Source of the DNA: Micractinium sp. NFX-FRZ
Lineage: Eukaryota > Chlorophyta > Trebouxiophyceae > Chlorellales > Chlorellaceae
Length of the DNA stretch: 64,000 nucleotides
Reading direction: 5' to 3'
Assembly (NCBI GenBank): GCA_029339195.1
Contig: JAPTJF010000222.1
Location: forward strand, 1-64,000
Below are positions 46,201 through 58,000 of the stretch, one piece after another. The position numbers and the translations under genes were made by a program. The notes beneath the pieces are model-generated. The model was given only the letters and a program-made list of their open reading frames with translations, did no database searches and was not told where the DNA came from. Within the stretch, counting starts at the first letter, position 1. Every line of letters starts with the position of its first letter.

Positions 46201-49200
46201 CTGCCTCCTCACCGTGCGGGCTCCCCGTGTGTTCCTGCAGGTATGGCGGCTGGGGCAAGCGGCGGCGGTGCGGGTACTGGGACGGAGGCGATGACGAGGA
46301 CAGCGGGCCGCACAGGTTGTTGGAGGTGTGCCATGTGCCACGGGGAGGCAGGGGAGTGGAAACTTGGTGACAGAAAGCTGCTGAGGTGGATGCAGTGGCC
46401 GCGCATTGTGGGGCATGCTGCCAGCCCGCCTGCTGCCAGCAGCGCGTTCCCCGGGCACGCGCACCTCCAGCCTTGTCCACAGTCCCTGCTGCTTCAACCT
46501 GCCATTCTCTGCACTGCTCCACTCCGGTTTGCTCGAACCTGCTTCTCTCTGCCCTGCCCTGCCAGGTGCACGACGTCAGCCACAGCGCCGACATGTGGGC
46601 CACCCTGGAGGGGCAGCGGCGCGACTTTGGGGCCATGCGGGTGAACTGGGCCATAGAGGGGCCACGCATTTGGGGCCATGCGTGTCATCTGGGTTAAGGC
46701 GGCCCGCGTTTGGGGACATGCATGTGAGCTGAGCACGCACGTCAATGGGAGGAATACGAACTCAACCAGCAGGCTGCAGCCGTCTGCGTATGCTGACAGG
46801 CCAGAGGCTGCCTCCCTGGCAGGCCCGCGTGCTAGCTAGCTGCGTGGCTGCCTCGCACTCGTTCGTGGATGCTTGTGCGCGCCCGGCTGCCCGCTCACAA
46901 GCCCTCCCGCCCGCTCGCACACCTTGTATGTGCAGGTGGAGGAGGGCAGGGAGGTGCTGCCCCACGACTTCTTTGATGGTCTGGACCCGGATGACGAGGA
47001 GTACGAGGGGTGAGGAGAGGAGCACAAGGGGACGAAGGATGAGGCGGGTGATTGGGGGGTACAGCGAGAGCCCGCTGCTCTCCCCGCTGGCCTGCTGCTC
47101 ACTGTCAGCGCCAAGCTGCTCATCCCCTTTACTTGGCACCTGGGTTGAGCGCTGGCCGCCATCGCCTAGACATGCCTGCATTGGAAAACGAGATGTCCTC
47201 CCCTGCACCCCTCTTCCCTCTTCCTGGCAGGTACACGGGCAACGCCGGCGCCACGCTGGACCGGTGAGGGCCTGCAGGCCCCCACAGCTGCTGCCTGACA
47301 GCGGCAGCCTGGCCGGCCTGCCTGCTAAAGATGGCAGTGGCATTGTTGCATTTGGCACGGCATGAAGAAAGCATAGGCCCTAGGGAGATGATGCCAGGCC
47401 GCCACCGCCCGTCCCCCCGTCACCCCACCCACTCTGCGGCCCCACCGTGCAGGTGGTACCGCCGCGCCGCGCTGGTCATGTGGCCACGCAGCCGGCGCTC
47501 CCGCATCCTGGCCGCCTGCAACGTCAACGGTGCGATCTCCCAGCTGGCAGCTGACCTGGCGGCCGGTGAGCCAGCAGGGCAGTGTGCGACGTTTGCTGCC
47601 GGCATCGTCGAGCATCTTCAAAAGGCGGCAGCCGGCAGCGGCGCCTACCAGCGTGCGCCGGTGTATGGAGCCATTTGGGGCTGCAGCACCAGTTACCAGC
47701 GGGGGGCCAGTGCTGACTCGCTGGGCAAGCTGTTGAACTGCATTGCTGACATGGCAGAGGCCCAGGCGGCAGAAGCCGGCCGGGTGGTTGGCGAAGCTGC
47801 GGCGGCAGCCGAAACCAGCGAAGCAGCAACCGCAGGCGAGGCAGCCGGAGCAGCGGCGGCTGCAGCAGCAGCACCAGCTGCTGCAAAGGCAGCCGAGCAG
47901 GCCCCACTGCCGCCCTCGGGAGCAGCCAGCGACAGCTCCCCTGCCAGCCTGGCCCGCCGCTGCCTGGAAAGTGTGCTGCCCAGCCAGCTCAGCGCCGCTT
48001 ATCACGCTGCCCCAGTCTTCCGCCTGGGCAGGGCTGTGGGCTGGCCACAGCTGCAGCCGTCGCTGCTGACGCTGCTGCGCCACTCCCTGGCCATGCCGCA
48101 CGGTGTCGGGGGCGCGGTCAGCCTGCTGCACGGCATGGCGCAGCAGCTGCAGCAGTGGCAGCGGCAGCTGAAGCAGGCGCATCCGCAGCTGAACGCGCAA
48201 GCAGACCCCGCTGCGGCTGCTGCAGCTGTGGCTTCGGGACCCAGCTTCATGGCTGCAGTGGCCTGCCTGATGGCAGCATGCCAGCTGGCGGTAGCGGCGG
48301 TGGTCAGCCGCGGGCCCAGCAATGCGGGTCACTCTTCAGCCTCGCTTGCTGCGGCACCTCCCATGCTGGAGACCCTGGTGATCCTCGGCTCACGGCAGCT
48401 CCTGCCGCTGGTGCAGCAGCTGCTGCCGCTCGCCGTGGGGAGCGACCAGCCCGCCGGCGTGGCCGCCCTGGTGCTTGTGCAGCAGCGGTTTGGCTGGGAG
48501 GCGGTGCGTCCGGCGGCGCAGCTGCTGGTGTCCCGCTGCGAGGCAGATGGCAGCCAGCTGCCACGCAGCATGGCCCTGCTGCGCAAGCTGGCGGAGGTGG
48601 CGGCAGCAGCGGGCACGCCTGGGCAGACGCAACAGGCACTGCAGGAGGCGTCAGTGGCGGCAGGCAAGGAGAATGCTGGCGCAGCGCAGCCCGCGCCAGC
48701 TGCACCCCATGCAGCCCCGCCCGCCGCCAAGTCAGCAGAGAAGCTGCAGCAGGCACAGGAGCTGCAATGCCAGCTGGCAGGGCTGCTTGCGGCCGCGCTG
48801 GACGTCGCTCTCAAGGAGGCAGGCGGTGCAGCCCGCAGCGCGCAGTTCGTGGTCGACGCGTTTGCAGCAGTGCACGCGCTGCTGCCTGGCGTGGGCCTGG
48901 CGCCCTGCCGCGCCGCCATCGTGGCCGGCATGCCGCTGACTGGACTGGCAGACCGGCTGGCGCTGCTGTCTGCCCGGATCGGGCAGCTGGAGGGGCGCTA
49001 CCCGGCCCTGGACTGCCTGCACCCCGCCTGCACCCAGCTCCACGCCCTGCTGGGGCAGGATGCCAAACAAGGTGGGCACCCGGCTTGGCCGCATTGGCTG
49101 AAGAAGAAGAAGAAGATTCAGCCCGAAGGCGTGGGGTTGAGGCCGGATTGGCTGCCTGGTCCGGTGGACTGGCCTGGCTGGCTCAGCTCTGCAGTGCCTG

Positions 49201-50043
49201 CCTGCCTGCCTGCATGCTCGGCAGGGTTGCACCGCTAGCAGGCGCCACGTGTGTGCGGGGCCAGGATCCCACGTGCCTGCTGCTCTCCCTCCTCAATCTC
49301 CCTCCCTCCCCGTGCCGTTGGCGCCCCGCCTCCCCTGCAGCCTGCCCCGCCCTGCTGGCGCTCACGCGCCACACTGCGGCCAGCATCAAGGCGCGGTCCA
49401 AGGCGCTGCTGGCTCCTCAGAAGGATTGGTCGATCCGCTGCAACCTCCCTTGCACGTGCACCGACTGCCGCGCGGCGCAGGTAGGCAAGGGCATGGGCAG
49501 GGGTGGACAATGGGCTGTGTGCAAGCTAGCACAGAATTATCCTGCCCTGCAGCTCGTTCCGCCCTCCCCTGGTGCGTGTTTGTGCAACTTGAGCTGTACG
49601 CCGAGTCTGCCGGCATTGCTATGCGATGCCACACTTGTTTGGTAACTGTGGTTTGCCTGCCCCCCCCCCCCCCACCCCCCACCCCCCCCACCCCCCCCCC
49701 ACCCCCACCCCCCCCCATCCCATCTGCTTTCTTCGCCACCCTGCAGGCCTTCCTCCAGCACCCCACCCAGAACGTGCGCCAGTTCCCCCTGCTCGTCAAG
49801 CAGCAGAAGCATGTCGGCAGCAGCCTGGACCGCCACGCGCGCGGCTTGGTGCAGCACACGACGCTGCGCACCGGCCGGCCCTACAAGCTCATGCTCACAA
49901 AGACACAGCTGTTCTGGCAGCAGCAGCAGCAGCAGGGCAGGGCGCTGGCAGGCAAGGCAGCGGAGCTCACGAAGCTGCTGCCCAAGGCTGCGCCGTGGGA
50001 GGGCGCCGCAGCGGCTGCGGCCATGCTGGCAGGCGCTCCATGA
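43239..50043 (+). CDS. Large 2-oxoglutarate/Fe(II)-dependent oxygenase with long helical C-terminal region
   Basis: Fifteen exons: 43239-43364, 43529-43765, 44079-44198, 44547-44649, 44955-45022, 45185-45328, 45669-45725, 46010-46110, 46241-46325, 46566-46640, 46936-47009, 47231-47263, 47453-49071, 49341-49480, 49747-50043; 1092 residues. A prolyl-4-hydroxylase-like double-stranded beta-helix holds iron ligands His139-x-Asp141 (FFLPHRDTEK) and His199 (DCTHEV), and the 2-oxoglutarate arginine Arg209 (SGHRLVLIYNLL). A later block YTGNAGATLDRWYRRAALVMWP is typical of a family of large fungal and algal Fe2OG proteins. The C-terminal 680 residues, mostly one 1.6-kb exon, are Ala/Leu/Gln-rich helical repeat-like sequence ending in a short Cys cluster (CNLPCTCTDC) and LRTGRPYKLMLTKTQ. 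No signal peptide or membrane segment. Substrate unknown. Convergent with the MYND gene, 405 bases apart; TGTAA at 50135. Confidence 0.85.
43965..44078. repeat. Short tandem repeats in an oxygenase intron
   Basis: Repeated CCGCCACC[TC]GGCCTG-type units run right up to the acceptor at 44078. Confidence 0.7.
44274..44325 (+). repeat. Degenerate copy of oxygenase exon 3 end
   Basis: Resembles bases 44159-44204 at roughly three quarters of positions and keeps the GTGAGC donor. The encoded VAALGVQLAPQH parallels VATLVVQLPSKY of the real exon. Confidence 0.65.
49660..49717. repeat. Poly-C tract with interspersed A
   Basis: An almost pure C run in the last oxygenase intron, just upstream of its acceptor. 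Confidence 0.8.
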
Positions 50044-50134
50044 GCCGCGGCGGCGGGCGCGGCGGCAGCACAGCGCAGTGCTGTCTGAGCCGACCTGAAT
50101 CGGCTTGGCGTCTTCATAAGCTGCTGTACAATCG

Positions 50135-50139
50135 TGTAA
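50135..50139 (+). promoter_or_regulatory. Probable poly(A) signal TGTAA of 2OG oxygenase
   Basis: Lies 92 bases after the stop codon. Confidence 0.5.
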
Positions 50140-50267
50140 ATTATGAGCACCACCCAGGGAGTGGGGCGGTTTTGACAAGCACCAACCAGCAAGGGCCGCC
50201 TATGATGGTGCATGTTCCGTAAACACCCATTGGTCACTCCCTCTTATGTTTCGCCACTCTCCCCACA

Positions 50268-50272
50268 TTACA
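50268..50272 (-). promoter_or_regulatory. Probable poly(A) signal TGTAA of MYND gene
   Basis: TTACA on the plus strand, about 177 bases beyond the minus-strand stop. Confidence 0.45.
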
Positions 50273-50448
50273 TGCACTATAAATCATTTGGCTGAGCAGG
50301 GCAATCCAACGCATGGGCGCCGGTAGGCATGGCCCACATGGGAGGCTGTGAACGCCAAGGTGGCAGCGTGTGCCCACACAGGGGGTGATGCCGCTCACAC
50401 ACTGCCGCTGTCAGCTGCCGCTGGTGGCTGTGCTGCCCCAGCTGCGGC

Positions 50449-53400
50449 TCATGCTTCCGCTTCTGCTGACCGCAGCGCCCCCAGTGCAGCGCACACCTTG
50501 CGGTGGCCGCCTGCACGCCAGTCGGCTGCCTGGCAGGCTGGGTTGCAGTAGCGCACGGCGCGGCAGCCCCCGCACCGCTTGCTGCCCACCACCTGCCCGC
50601 AGTCGGGCCCGCCCTGGGCAGCCAGGTTGGCGCACAGCAGGTTGGCACACCCGCGTGTGGCCGCCACCTGCGCCAGATCCAGCGCCGCCGCCGCCTGCTG
50701 CTCCGGCTGCTGCCAGTGGGCTTCCAACGCCGCTGCCAGCTGCGTGGCCAGCGGCAGCAGGCGCTGCGTGAACGCCTCCCGCACTGCTGCACGTGCCTCG
50801 CTTGCGTCGGCAGGCAGTGGTGCCGCCGCTTCGCCCAGCTGGGCAGCCGCCACCAGCACGTCGGCAGGCACCTGGGCTGCCGGCCCGCTGCCGTCTGCCT
50901 CTGCTGCCTCCTGGACGGCTTGGGCCAGGGTGGACAGTAGGCAGTACAGGTTGCTGTGCAGGGCCTCCACCTGCAGTACAGGTTGCCATGGACAGGAACC
51001 AGGGACGCGGGGTGCACTAGTGTCGTTACGCTATTGACTGCACATGCCCCCCAGTGCAAACTAGATTGCAAGCAGCCTCACAACGCTGCAGGGGCTGGCT
51101 CCCGTCAGCTGCACGTCCACTGCCAAGCGCTGCAGGGCAGAGGCGCACCGCAAGCCCACCTGCTCCAGCTCCCCGGGCGCCCACTGCTGCTGCTGCCGCT
51201 CAGCCCCCAGGCTGCTCTCCACCAGCTCTTGCAGCAGGCTGCTGCTGATCAGGGCGGCCGCCAGCCGGGGGGCATTTTGGGCCAACGTGGTCACCGTTGC
51301 AGGCAGCGCTCCCGGGAGGCGGGAGGCATTGGCAGCACTGCTCTCCAATGCCTGCACAGGTTTGGGGGATGAGCAGCCAGGTTGAGTGGCTGGCGGCGCA
51401 AGCTTTCCAGCACATTTGCAGCGCAGAGCGCACGCGCAGCGTTGCAAGGCAGCCAGCCCAACAGCTGTCTGTGGCATGCGTGACGGTCACCTGCGCACGC
51501 GGCAGAGCCGTGCGTGCCACAGGCAGCAGGGCCACGAGGCGACGGCTGCACCCCGGCGGGGGGCTGCAGTGTCGCAGGCAGCTAGTCAGCCTGCTGATCA
51601 CTGCGCTGGCTGCTTCGTTGCTATGGTTGGGAGACATGTCGCTGTCAGGGGTGCGGCGGTGCTCGAGGGCCACAGCAACAGCGCACACGTGCGCTGCCAT
51701 GCAGGCGACCAACTGCCTACACAGGTTGGATAGGGGGGTGAGTTGCAACGTGGCTGGGGCAGCGGTTGCACGCATGGAACAGTGGGTGCATGCGTGGCAC
51801 GCAACCCTGGCAAATGGATGGGCGCGGGTGCCCGGACCAGGCCGCTTTGCGGCAATGCGAGAGGGACATCTTTACGGTGCAGCTCCACACTCCCACTCAC
51901 CCAGGCAGCGCTCTTGTCGCCGCGCCCTCTTCTTTGCAGTCGTAGATCCAGTTGCAGGCAATCATTGACAGATCAAGGGCTGACAGCACGTGTAGCCCGT
52001 CGGCCTGCTGCGCCTCTTCGTCTCCCGCCAGGTGGTGCGCCAGCCGGCAGGCGCTGGCATGCAGCCCCCGCAGCTGAGCCGCATGCTCCTGCTGCGCCGC
52101 CTCAGTCTCGCCCCCAAACAGCAGGTCGGGCGAGGGCGGGCAGAGTGTGACGAATGCTGCCAGGCAGTATGCAAGAGCCCGGGCTGCCTTGCGTGGCGCC
52201 ACTGCGGCAAGCTGTGCCACCGCCTGGGCCGCTTGCATGGCGCCTGCCCGGAAGCTGGAACGCGTTGCCTGATCCCAGCTGGCTGCTGCCGCCGACTCCC
52301 TTGCCAGGGCGCATGGTGCGTGCAGGCTGCGGAGAAAATCGGTCACCAGCGTCGGCTGCGCCCCCTCCTGCTGCACCCTCTCGCCCACGCGGGCCAAGGC
52401 TGGCAGCCGCTGCGCCGCCTGCCTGGCTGCATGCTGGCGCAGTTCAGGCGGCCCTTGGTCCAGCACGCCACATATGTGGGCCCACGCACAGGCTGCAGCC
52501 ACCTGCACCTCGCAAGAGACGCGTTTGGCTGCTGCTCCGCCGGTGGCTGGCGGGCGGGTGGCGGCATCCAGCATCGCCGCCACCGCATCCACCAGCTGTG
52601 TGCCGCCGCTGCCCTGAAGCTGCGGCGTCAGCCCCTGCTGCAGGCAGGGCGCCGACAAGATGCGGCTGAAGTGTATGACGGGGGGGTGGCCGTCGCTGCC
52701 GCGGCTGCCGCTGGCCCGGCTGCTGCCGCCGCTGCCACTGCTGCCACCACCGCCGCTGCTGCCACCGCTGCTGCTGCCCTGCCTGCAAGGCTGGGCTGGG
52801 CTCAAAATGTCCCGGGCTATGGGCAGCAGCAGCGCTGCCAGCTGGGCCTGCAGCGGTGGCGCTGCCTGTAGCGCTGCCTGGTGCCTCAGGAATGCTGGAG
52901 AGGTGAACACAGTATTGAATACCGAAATGCACACGAGCAGGGCCGTGCCCACGGGCACAGCTGCAAGCAAGAATTGGGTAACACGGTGCATAGAGAGGGT
53001 GAGGCGCGGCCTTGCAGCATGAAGGCAGGCAGGCGGGCAGGCAGGCGGGCGGGCAAGCAAGCGGGCCGGGAGATTGCTGTTGATCAGGTGGGCACGCAGC
53101 CGAGCAGGCGGGCAGGCCTGGGGAGCGCCTTGGCAGCAGGGCCTCGGCGCCTCACCCGCGTCTTGCGCAAAGCGGATGACCGTTGCCATGGCCGCCAGCC
53201 AGCGTGGGAGCTCAGCAGGGCTGGCCACCGCGGCTGCCCAGGTGTCAAGGATGCGCGGGTGGCTGGGTGCTGATGTCGTGAGCAGCTGCAGCAGTGCCTG
53301 TATGGCTGCCAGCTGCAGCTCGGCCAACAGCAGGGCACCGTCCAGTGTGGAAGCTGCCCCAGACTCCTCCAGCGGGCTCTCAGCAGGGCAGATGCTGCCC

Positions 53401-54140
53401 AGCAGAAGCAGGTTCGACACCAGCGTGCGCCCGTTGGTGAGGAAGATGCTGGCGCAGCGTGCCCAGCGGAAGAGGTCGCTGCCGCTGCTGGCCCAGCCGC
53501 CGGCGGCGGCCAGGCGGCTGCAGTTGGCAATAGCGTCCAGCGCGAGGTACATCCAGGCAGACGCGTGGTTCACGGAACCAAACACGCACAGGGCTCCCAT
53601 GGCAGGCGCAGCACCCGCAAGCGCGCCACCCAGCTCAGCAAGCTGCCTGCAACACGTTTGGGGGGCGGAGCGAGGGGGCGTGCATGGGGCCTGTGCGGCC
53701 TGCCAACGTGGGTGCTGCCTTCTCATGGCGTGGGTGCTGCCCTCCCATGGTTTCCTCACCCAGCACCCATGAGCAGCTGCAAGCAGACAATGTCCCGTGC
53801 ACCCTGCGCCTATCGCATGTGAAAGCATGCTCCCAGCAGGGCAGGCCACAGCGGTGCACCTGCAGATGCCGGCACGCTCCTCCTCCCCTGCGCTGCTCCA
53901 GACGGGATCGGCAGCCTTGACGGCTGCGTTGAGGCGGGGCCGCAGGATGGTTGCGGTGTGGACATCCGGAGCAGACACCGTCGCGCACAGACGTGTGCAC
54001 CTGTCCAGCAGGGTGGACAGCTCCGCGAGGGCCATGGCTTGGAGTGCCGCGAGGGCCACGGCTTGGGGTGACCTGTAGGCGGCCCGGGGGCGGGCGGGGG
54101 CAGCGGGTGGAGCGGGTGGCGGGTCGGGGATAGGCGGCAC
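50449..54140 (-). CDS. MYND-type zinc-finger protein, 5' end uncertain
   Basis: Six exons (descending) 54140-53860, 53646-53156, 52960-51901, 51716-51491, 51351-51160 and 50970-50449 fit in phase over 924 codons. The C-terminus carries a MYND finger: CGGCRAVRYCNPACQAADWR, then GHRKVC, preceded by a less regular CANLLC/DCGQ first ligand set. The other 870 residues are helical, Ala/Leu/Gln-rich with a Ser/Gly spacer near the middle, as in the many solenoid-plus-MYND proteins of chlorophytes. MYND fingers bind proline-rich peptides; the partner is unknown. The left-most codon I can place (54140) is GTG and sits directly after a good acceptor (CGCTGCAG), so the true ATG is either in an unplaced upstream exon or is the in-frame ATG about 35 codons in. 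The intron at 53155-52961 contains a GCAGGCGG tandem repeat. Confidence 0.8.
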
Positions 54141-55069
54141 CTGCAGCGGCGACTCCGATCAGCACTTTGCGTGTAATGTTTGTAACTGCAATTATGTACT
54201 ATGTGTGGGCTCAAACACGCGCCCTGGCGGAGCATGAGGGCACGGCGGAAGCGCTGACGACGCAGGCCTTCACCTTCGGAGCGCTGGTGGTGGTCTGTGT
54301 CGCTGTCGGAAGCAAGTGCAAGCCCAGGACGGCTGCCACAGAAGCTGACAGTCGCGGCGCCGCCCGCAGCATGCGCAGCGCTGCCGCGCGCAACACATGT
54401 GACAGCATTGTCCCCCCCGTCGGAGGGGCAGCAAGAAATATACAGACGCGTTGCACATTGGCTGTGGTGCTGCCACATTCAATGCTTGGGGTGTTCACAT
54501 GAACCCACAGCCTTTTGCCACCAAGCCGCCGCGGGCTGCTTGCAGCGGCATCCAAGTATGACAAAGGCACTTCCACAGTGTCTCGGTGCCGTGTGTACCT
54601 CTCGTTGTTTGTGTCATTCAGGGTGTGCCTCACCTTTCCATAATTGCATATGCATGAGCTGCCGCTGCAGGAAAGCCGCCGCATGCTGCGATGCCGCAAA
54701 AGGTGCCCACTCTCACCCCACCACAACCTTTGTCTCCGGTAGCAATGCCCCCAGCGCAGTGCCTGGCGTTCCGCCCTACAGGTTCGCCCTCTGTGCGTGT
54801 GGCGAAACACAGCGCATCTAATGCAAGCCAGCTGCTCCACAACCCAGTGGCCTACTCGATGTCAACAAAGGTAAGGGCGTGTCCATGCCTGTGTTGCATG
54901 ACACCTCTAGGCAACAAACACATAGTGGATCAAGCAGCTAGGTTTGCGTTCAAACCGTGCAAGAATGGTCAGTTCTACACGCGTTGCATTTTGGGGCCGG
55001 CTAGCGCCAGGGCAGTCATCTATTGATTTTAGTGTGGGGCGGTGCAGCACCGCATCAGTCGCAGCAAGT
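54141..55069. promoter_or_regulatory. Divergent region between MYND and F-box genes
   Basis: Must contain both promoters and perhaps the missing first exon of the MYND gene. A minus-strand frame from about 54403 down to 54211 is Ala/Arg-rich and leader-like, but its only nearby donor has the wrong phase for the exon at 54140, so I do not call it. Confidence 0.35.
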
Positions 55070-58000
55070 ATGTCCGACTTGGCGCTGCTGTGCTTGCCGG
55101 ACGAGCTCCTGTTGGCCATTCTCAGGCGGCTGCCGGTGGTCCGGGCAAAGCTGCTGGATGGCGCTGTGACGCTGGAGACGAGGTATGTGCCGCAAGCATG
55201 CAGCAGGGCATGCGCAGGGGCTCTTCACTCTGAAAGCCGGCCATGTCGGCACTCGCACTTGCGGGGCAGGCTCTTCACTCCGCCCAAAGCCCGGCTCTGC
55301 ATGCACTCGCACTGAATTGACGCTCCGGCGAACCCCGCTCTGCCGCAGGGGCGCGGTGGAACGCACCTGCCGCCGGCTGCGCCACCTGCTGCAGCAGGGC
55401 GACGCAGTGCTGACGGTGGCGGGGTTCGACCGACCCCGGTTCCGGGGCATGGGCCCTGGCCGTCCCCCCCCAGTTTATAAAGTTGAAGCAGGGCAGGTGC
55501 TGGATGTTTTGCACGGACGCAGCCCCTGTGCGGTGGAGCTGGTTGACGTGAAGCTGGGCTACGATGGTAACATGCCTCCCGCCTTCAGCCAGGTGGCAGC
55601 TGCGCTCCTGCCGGCAGCCACGCGGTGAGCGCCTGCGCCGCCTGCATGGGTGTTGTATTGCGCACCAATTCGCGTGCTGGCACTCCAAGCTGTTGGGCCG
55701 CGACCCAAACAGGGGCCACTTTGCAGTGCACGCCCAGGCACCATTGAGTCGCCCATCCTGACCCCCCTCGATGCTCCCGACCGTGTCTCCCATTGCCTGC
55801 CCATGCAGGCTGCAGCTCACGGGGTGCTGCACCGAAGCGCTGCCTGCGGCGGCGGAGCGGTGCACCACAGCGCTTCTCGAGCTGCGGTTGGCGCCCCCCA
55901 ACATGAAGGAGGATGAGGACTCGGGTGAGGTTGGAGGTGGTGGGTGGCCAGCCCAGAAGCAGGAGGAGTGATAGTGTGGGGTCCAGGGCGCCCAACAGCC
56001 GAGAGGCTGAGCTGGCTCGGCAGCAGCCTGCAGCACGCCGCTTTCTGTCTGCTGCCTGGCATGCCCTCCATGCTGTGGCATGCTGGCAACCTGGCAGTGC
56101 AACATGGGTTAGGTAGAAAGAGCTGACAGGCTGTTGAGCTCGAACCAAGGAATTGAGGCTGCCCAACCAACCGCCCGCAGGTTTCGACAGCGAGGCGGCA
56201 GCGGCGGAGGCAAAAGAGTTTCAGGAGCTGGCAGACGCTATCAGGTGGGTACCTGGCACACGGCCTTCCAAGGGAGTGGCGTCGTCAGCCTGCCAGCTGG
56301 GTGCCTGGTCAGCTGCCCACCCAGAGCAGCAGCGCTGCCCGCACAGCCTGCCGTGTTCAGCACCTGCCTGCCAGGCTCCCCGGCAGCTGCCCGCTGGCTG
56401 CCCGCCCAGCCAGATGATGCCTCTGCCGCTGTTTCCCTGTCACGCGCCGTGACATGCATGCGCTATGTATGCCTCCCCACGTCGCCCCTAGCGTGGTGTG
56501 TTCTCTCGTGCACCGTGTCACGCCTCCCCTGTCCCCACGACTGCAGGGGCCTGTCCTCGCTGCGTGGCCTGTCTGCACTGGAGCTGTGTGGCAACGGGCT
56601 GCCGCCGTCGGTTGCAGACGCCCTGGTCAGCCTCACTCGCTTGGCCCGCGTGGATGTTGAGCTGATAGACGCTGAGGTGGCGCCCGCCAGCTGGCAGCCC
56701 CTGCACCAGCTTGGCACCCGCCTGCACCATCTCAGCGCCGATGTGTGCCTGGAGCGGGACCCGCGGCGGGACTCGTCTGGCTCTGATTCCGACTCTGACA
56801 TGTCTGACAGCGGGGCGGAGTCAGACGGCGAGGGGGCACATGAAGCGGCCGTCGGCGCCGCAGCGGCGGGCGCACCCCCGCCACAGCAGCAGCGGGCGCG
56901 CCGCCCGCCGGAGCCGCTGCCACCCGGGCTGCTAGCCCTGACGGGCGTGCCCGACATGAGTCTGCACCTCATCTTCCCGTACGGCCACCCTCCCGAGAGC
57001 ATCCAAGCGGCGGGGCTGGACCGCCTGCCCGGCCTGCGCGCGCTGTCCTCCACCTATGGTGCCCCGGCACAGGCATGGTCCTGCCCCTCCCTCACATTCC
57101 TGGAGTTCCTGCACACCCATGTCCCCGCCCCGCCCACCGGCCTGCTGGCCTGCACCGGCCTGAGGGACCTCACCTTGCACACCTGTGTGCTGGAGGGGGG
57201 CCGTTTGCCACCAGCCCTGTGCCAGCTCAGCCAGCTGGAGCGCCTCACCCTGGCTGTGCGCGGGCGGCCTCACGACTACTCTCCTCCCGCCCCGCTGCAC
57301 CTGCCGCCGCAACTCTCGCAGCTCAGGCAAGTGGCACGGCTTTGTGTGTGTCTGCTTTCTTCTTCGAAAGGTGTGTTGGCCCCTGAGCCACGCACTGCCT
57401 GCCGGCTTGTCTGCCCACCCCCACTCCTCAACTATCACTTCGCTGCTGCAGCTGGTCACCCCGCCAGCTCGCCAGCCCGCGAATGCAGTGCCTGCTTCAC
57501 AGATCTGCCGCCCACCCCTTTCTGGCGGCCTGCCCGCCTGCCAAAATGCACATCTGCCCGCCCGCTGCTTGCGTGCCAACCTGCCCGCCTGCTGCCTGCC
57601 TGCCTGCCAGTTGCCTCTGACCACCTGCCCACCCACTGGCCTGCTGCCCGCGTGCTGGCCTACCCACCTGCCCTGGTCTGCAGCAAGCTGCAGTGCTTGT
57701 GGATCGATGCGTCAGAGGTGGATGCGGCCAGCGTGGATGCACTGTGCCCGCTCAGCTCCCTGCGCACGCTGGACATCTGTGAGTCGGCCGGAATGCATAT
57801 GCCGCTCCTCCTGAACAAGGCTGTGTCGCTCTGCCTCATGACATCTGTTGCTGTCTCACTTTGTTGTGCTGCCTGCGTCAGTCCACCTAGTCACAGGGAG
57901 AGGACAGATGTGTATGCCACATGGGCCCGCCACTGATCCCTCCCCGTGTACCTCCCCCCTCCGCCCAGGCTGCAAGCTGCCTCAGCTGCCCGCCGGCCCC

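Larger units (their letters stand above)
50044..50448. other. Intergenic between convergent oxygenase and MYND genes
   Basis: Two facing TGTAA signals, plus strand 50135-50139 and minus strand (TTACA) 50268-50272, define back-to-back 3' untranslated regions of roughly 90 and 180 bases. Confidence 0.55.

Noticed and set aside
51897..54140. A single 747-codon minus-strand open frame as one exon
   Set aside because: Splice sites at 53860/53646 and 53156/52960 remove low-complexity and repeat-coding stretches and keep the frame, so introns are more likely.
54211..54403. Leader-like minus-strand peptide as exon 1 of the MYND gene
   Set aside because: The only nearby donor (GGCGC/GTGTTT) is phase 1, while the exon at 54140 needs phase 0.
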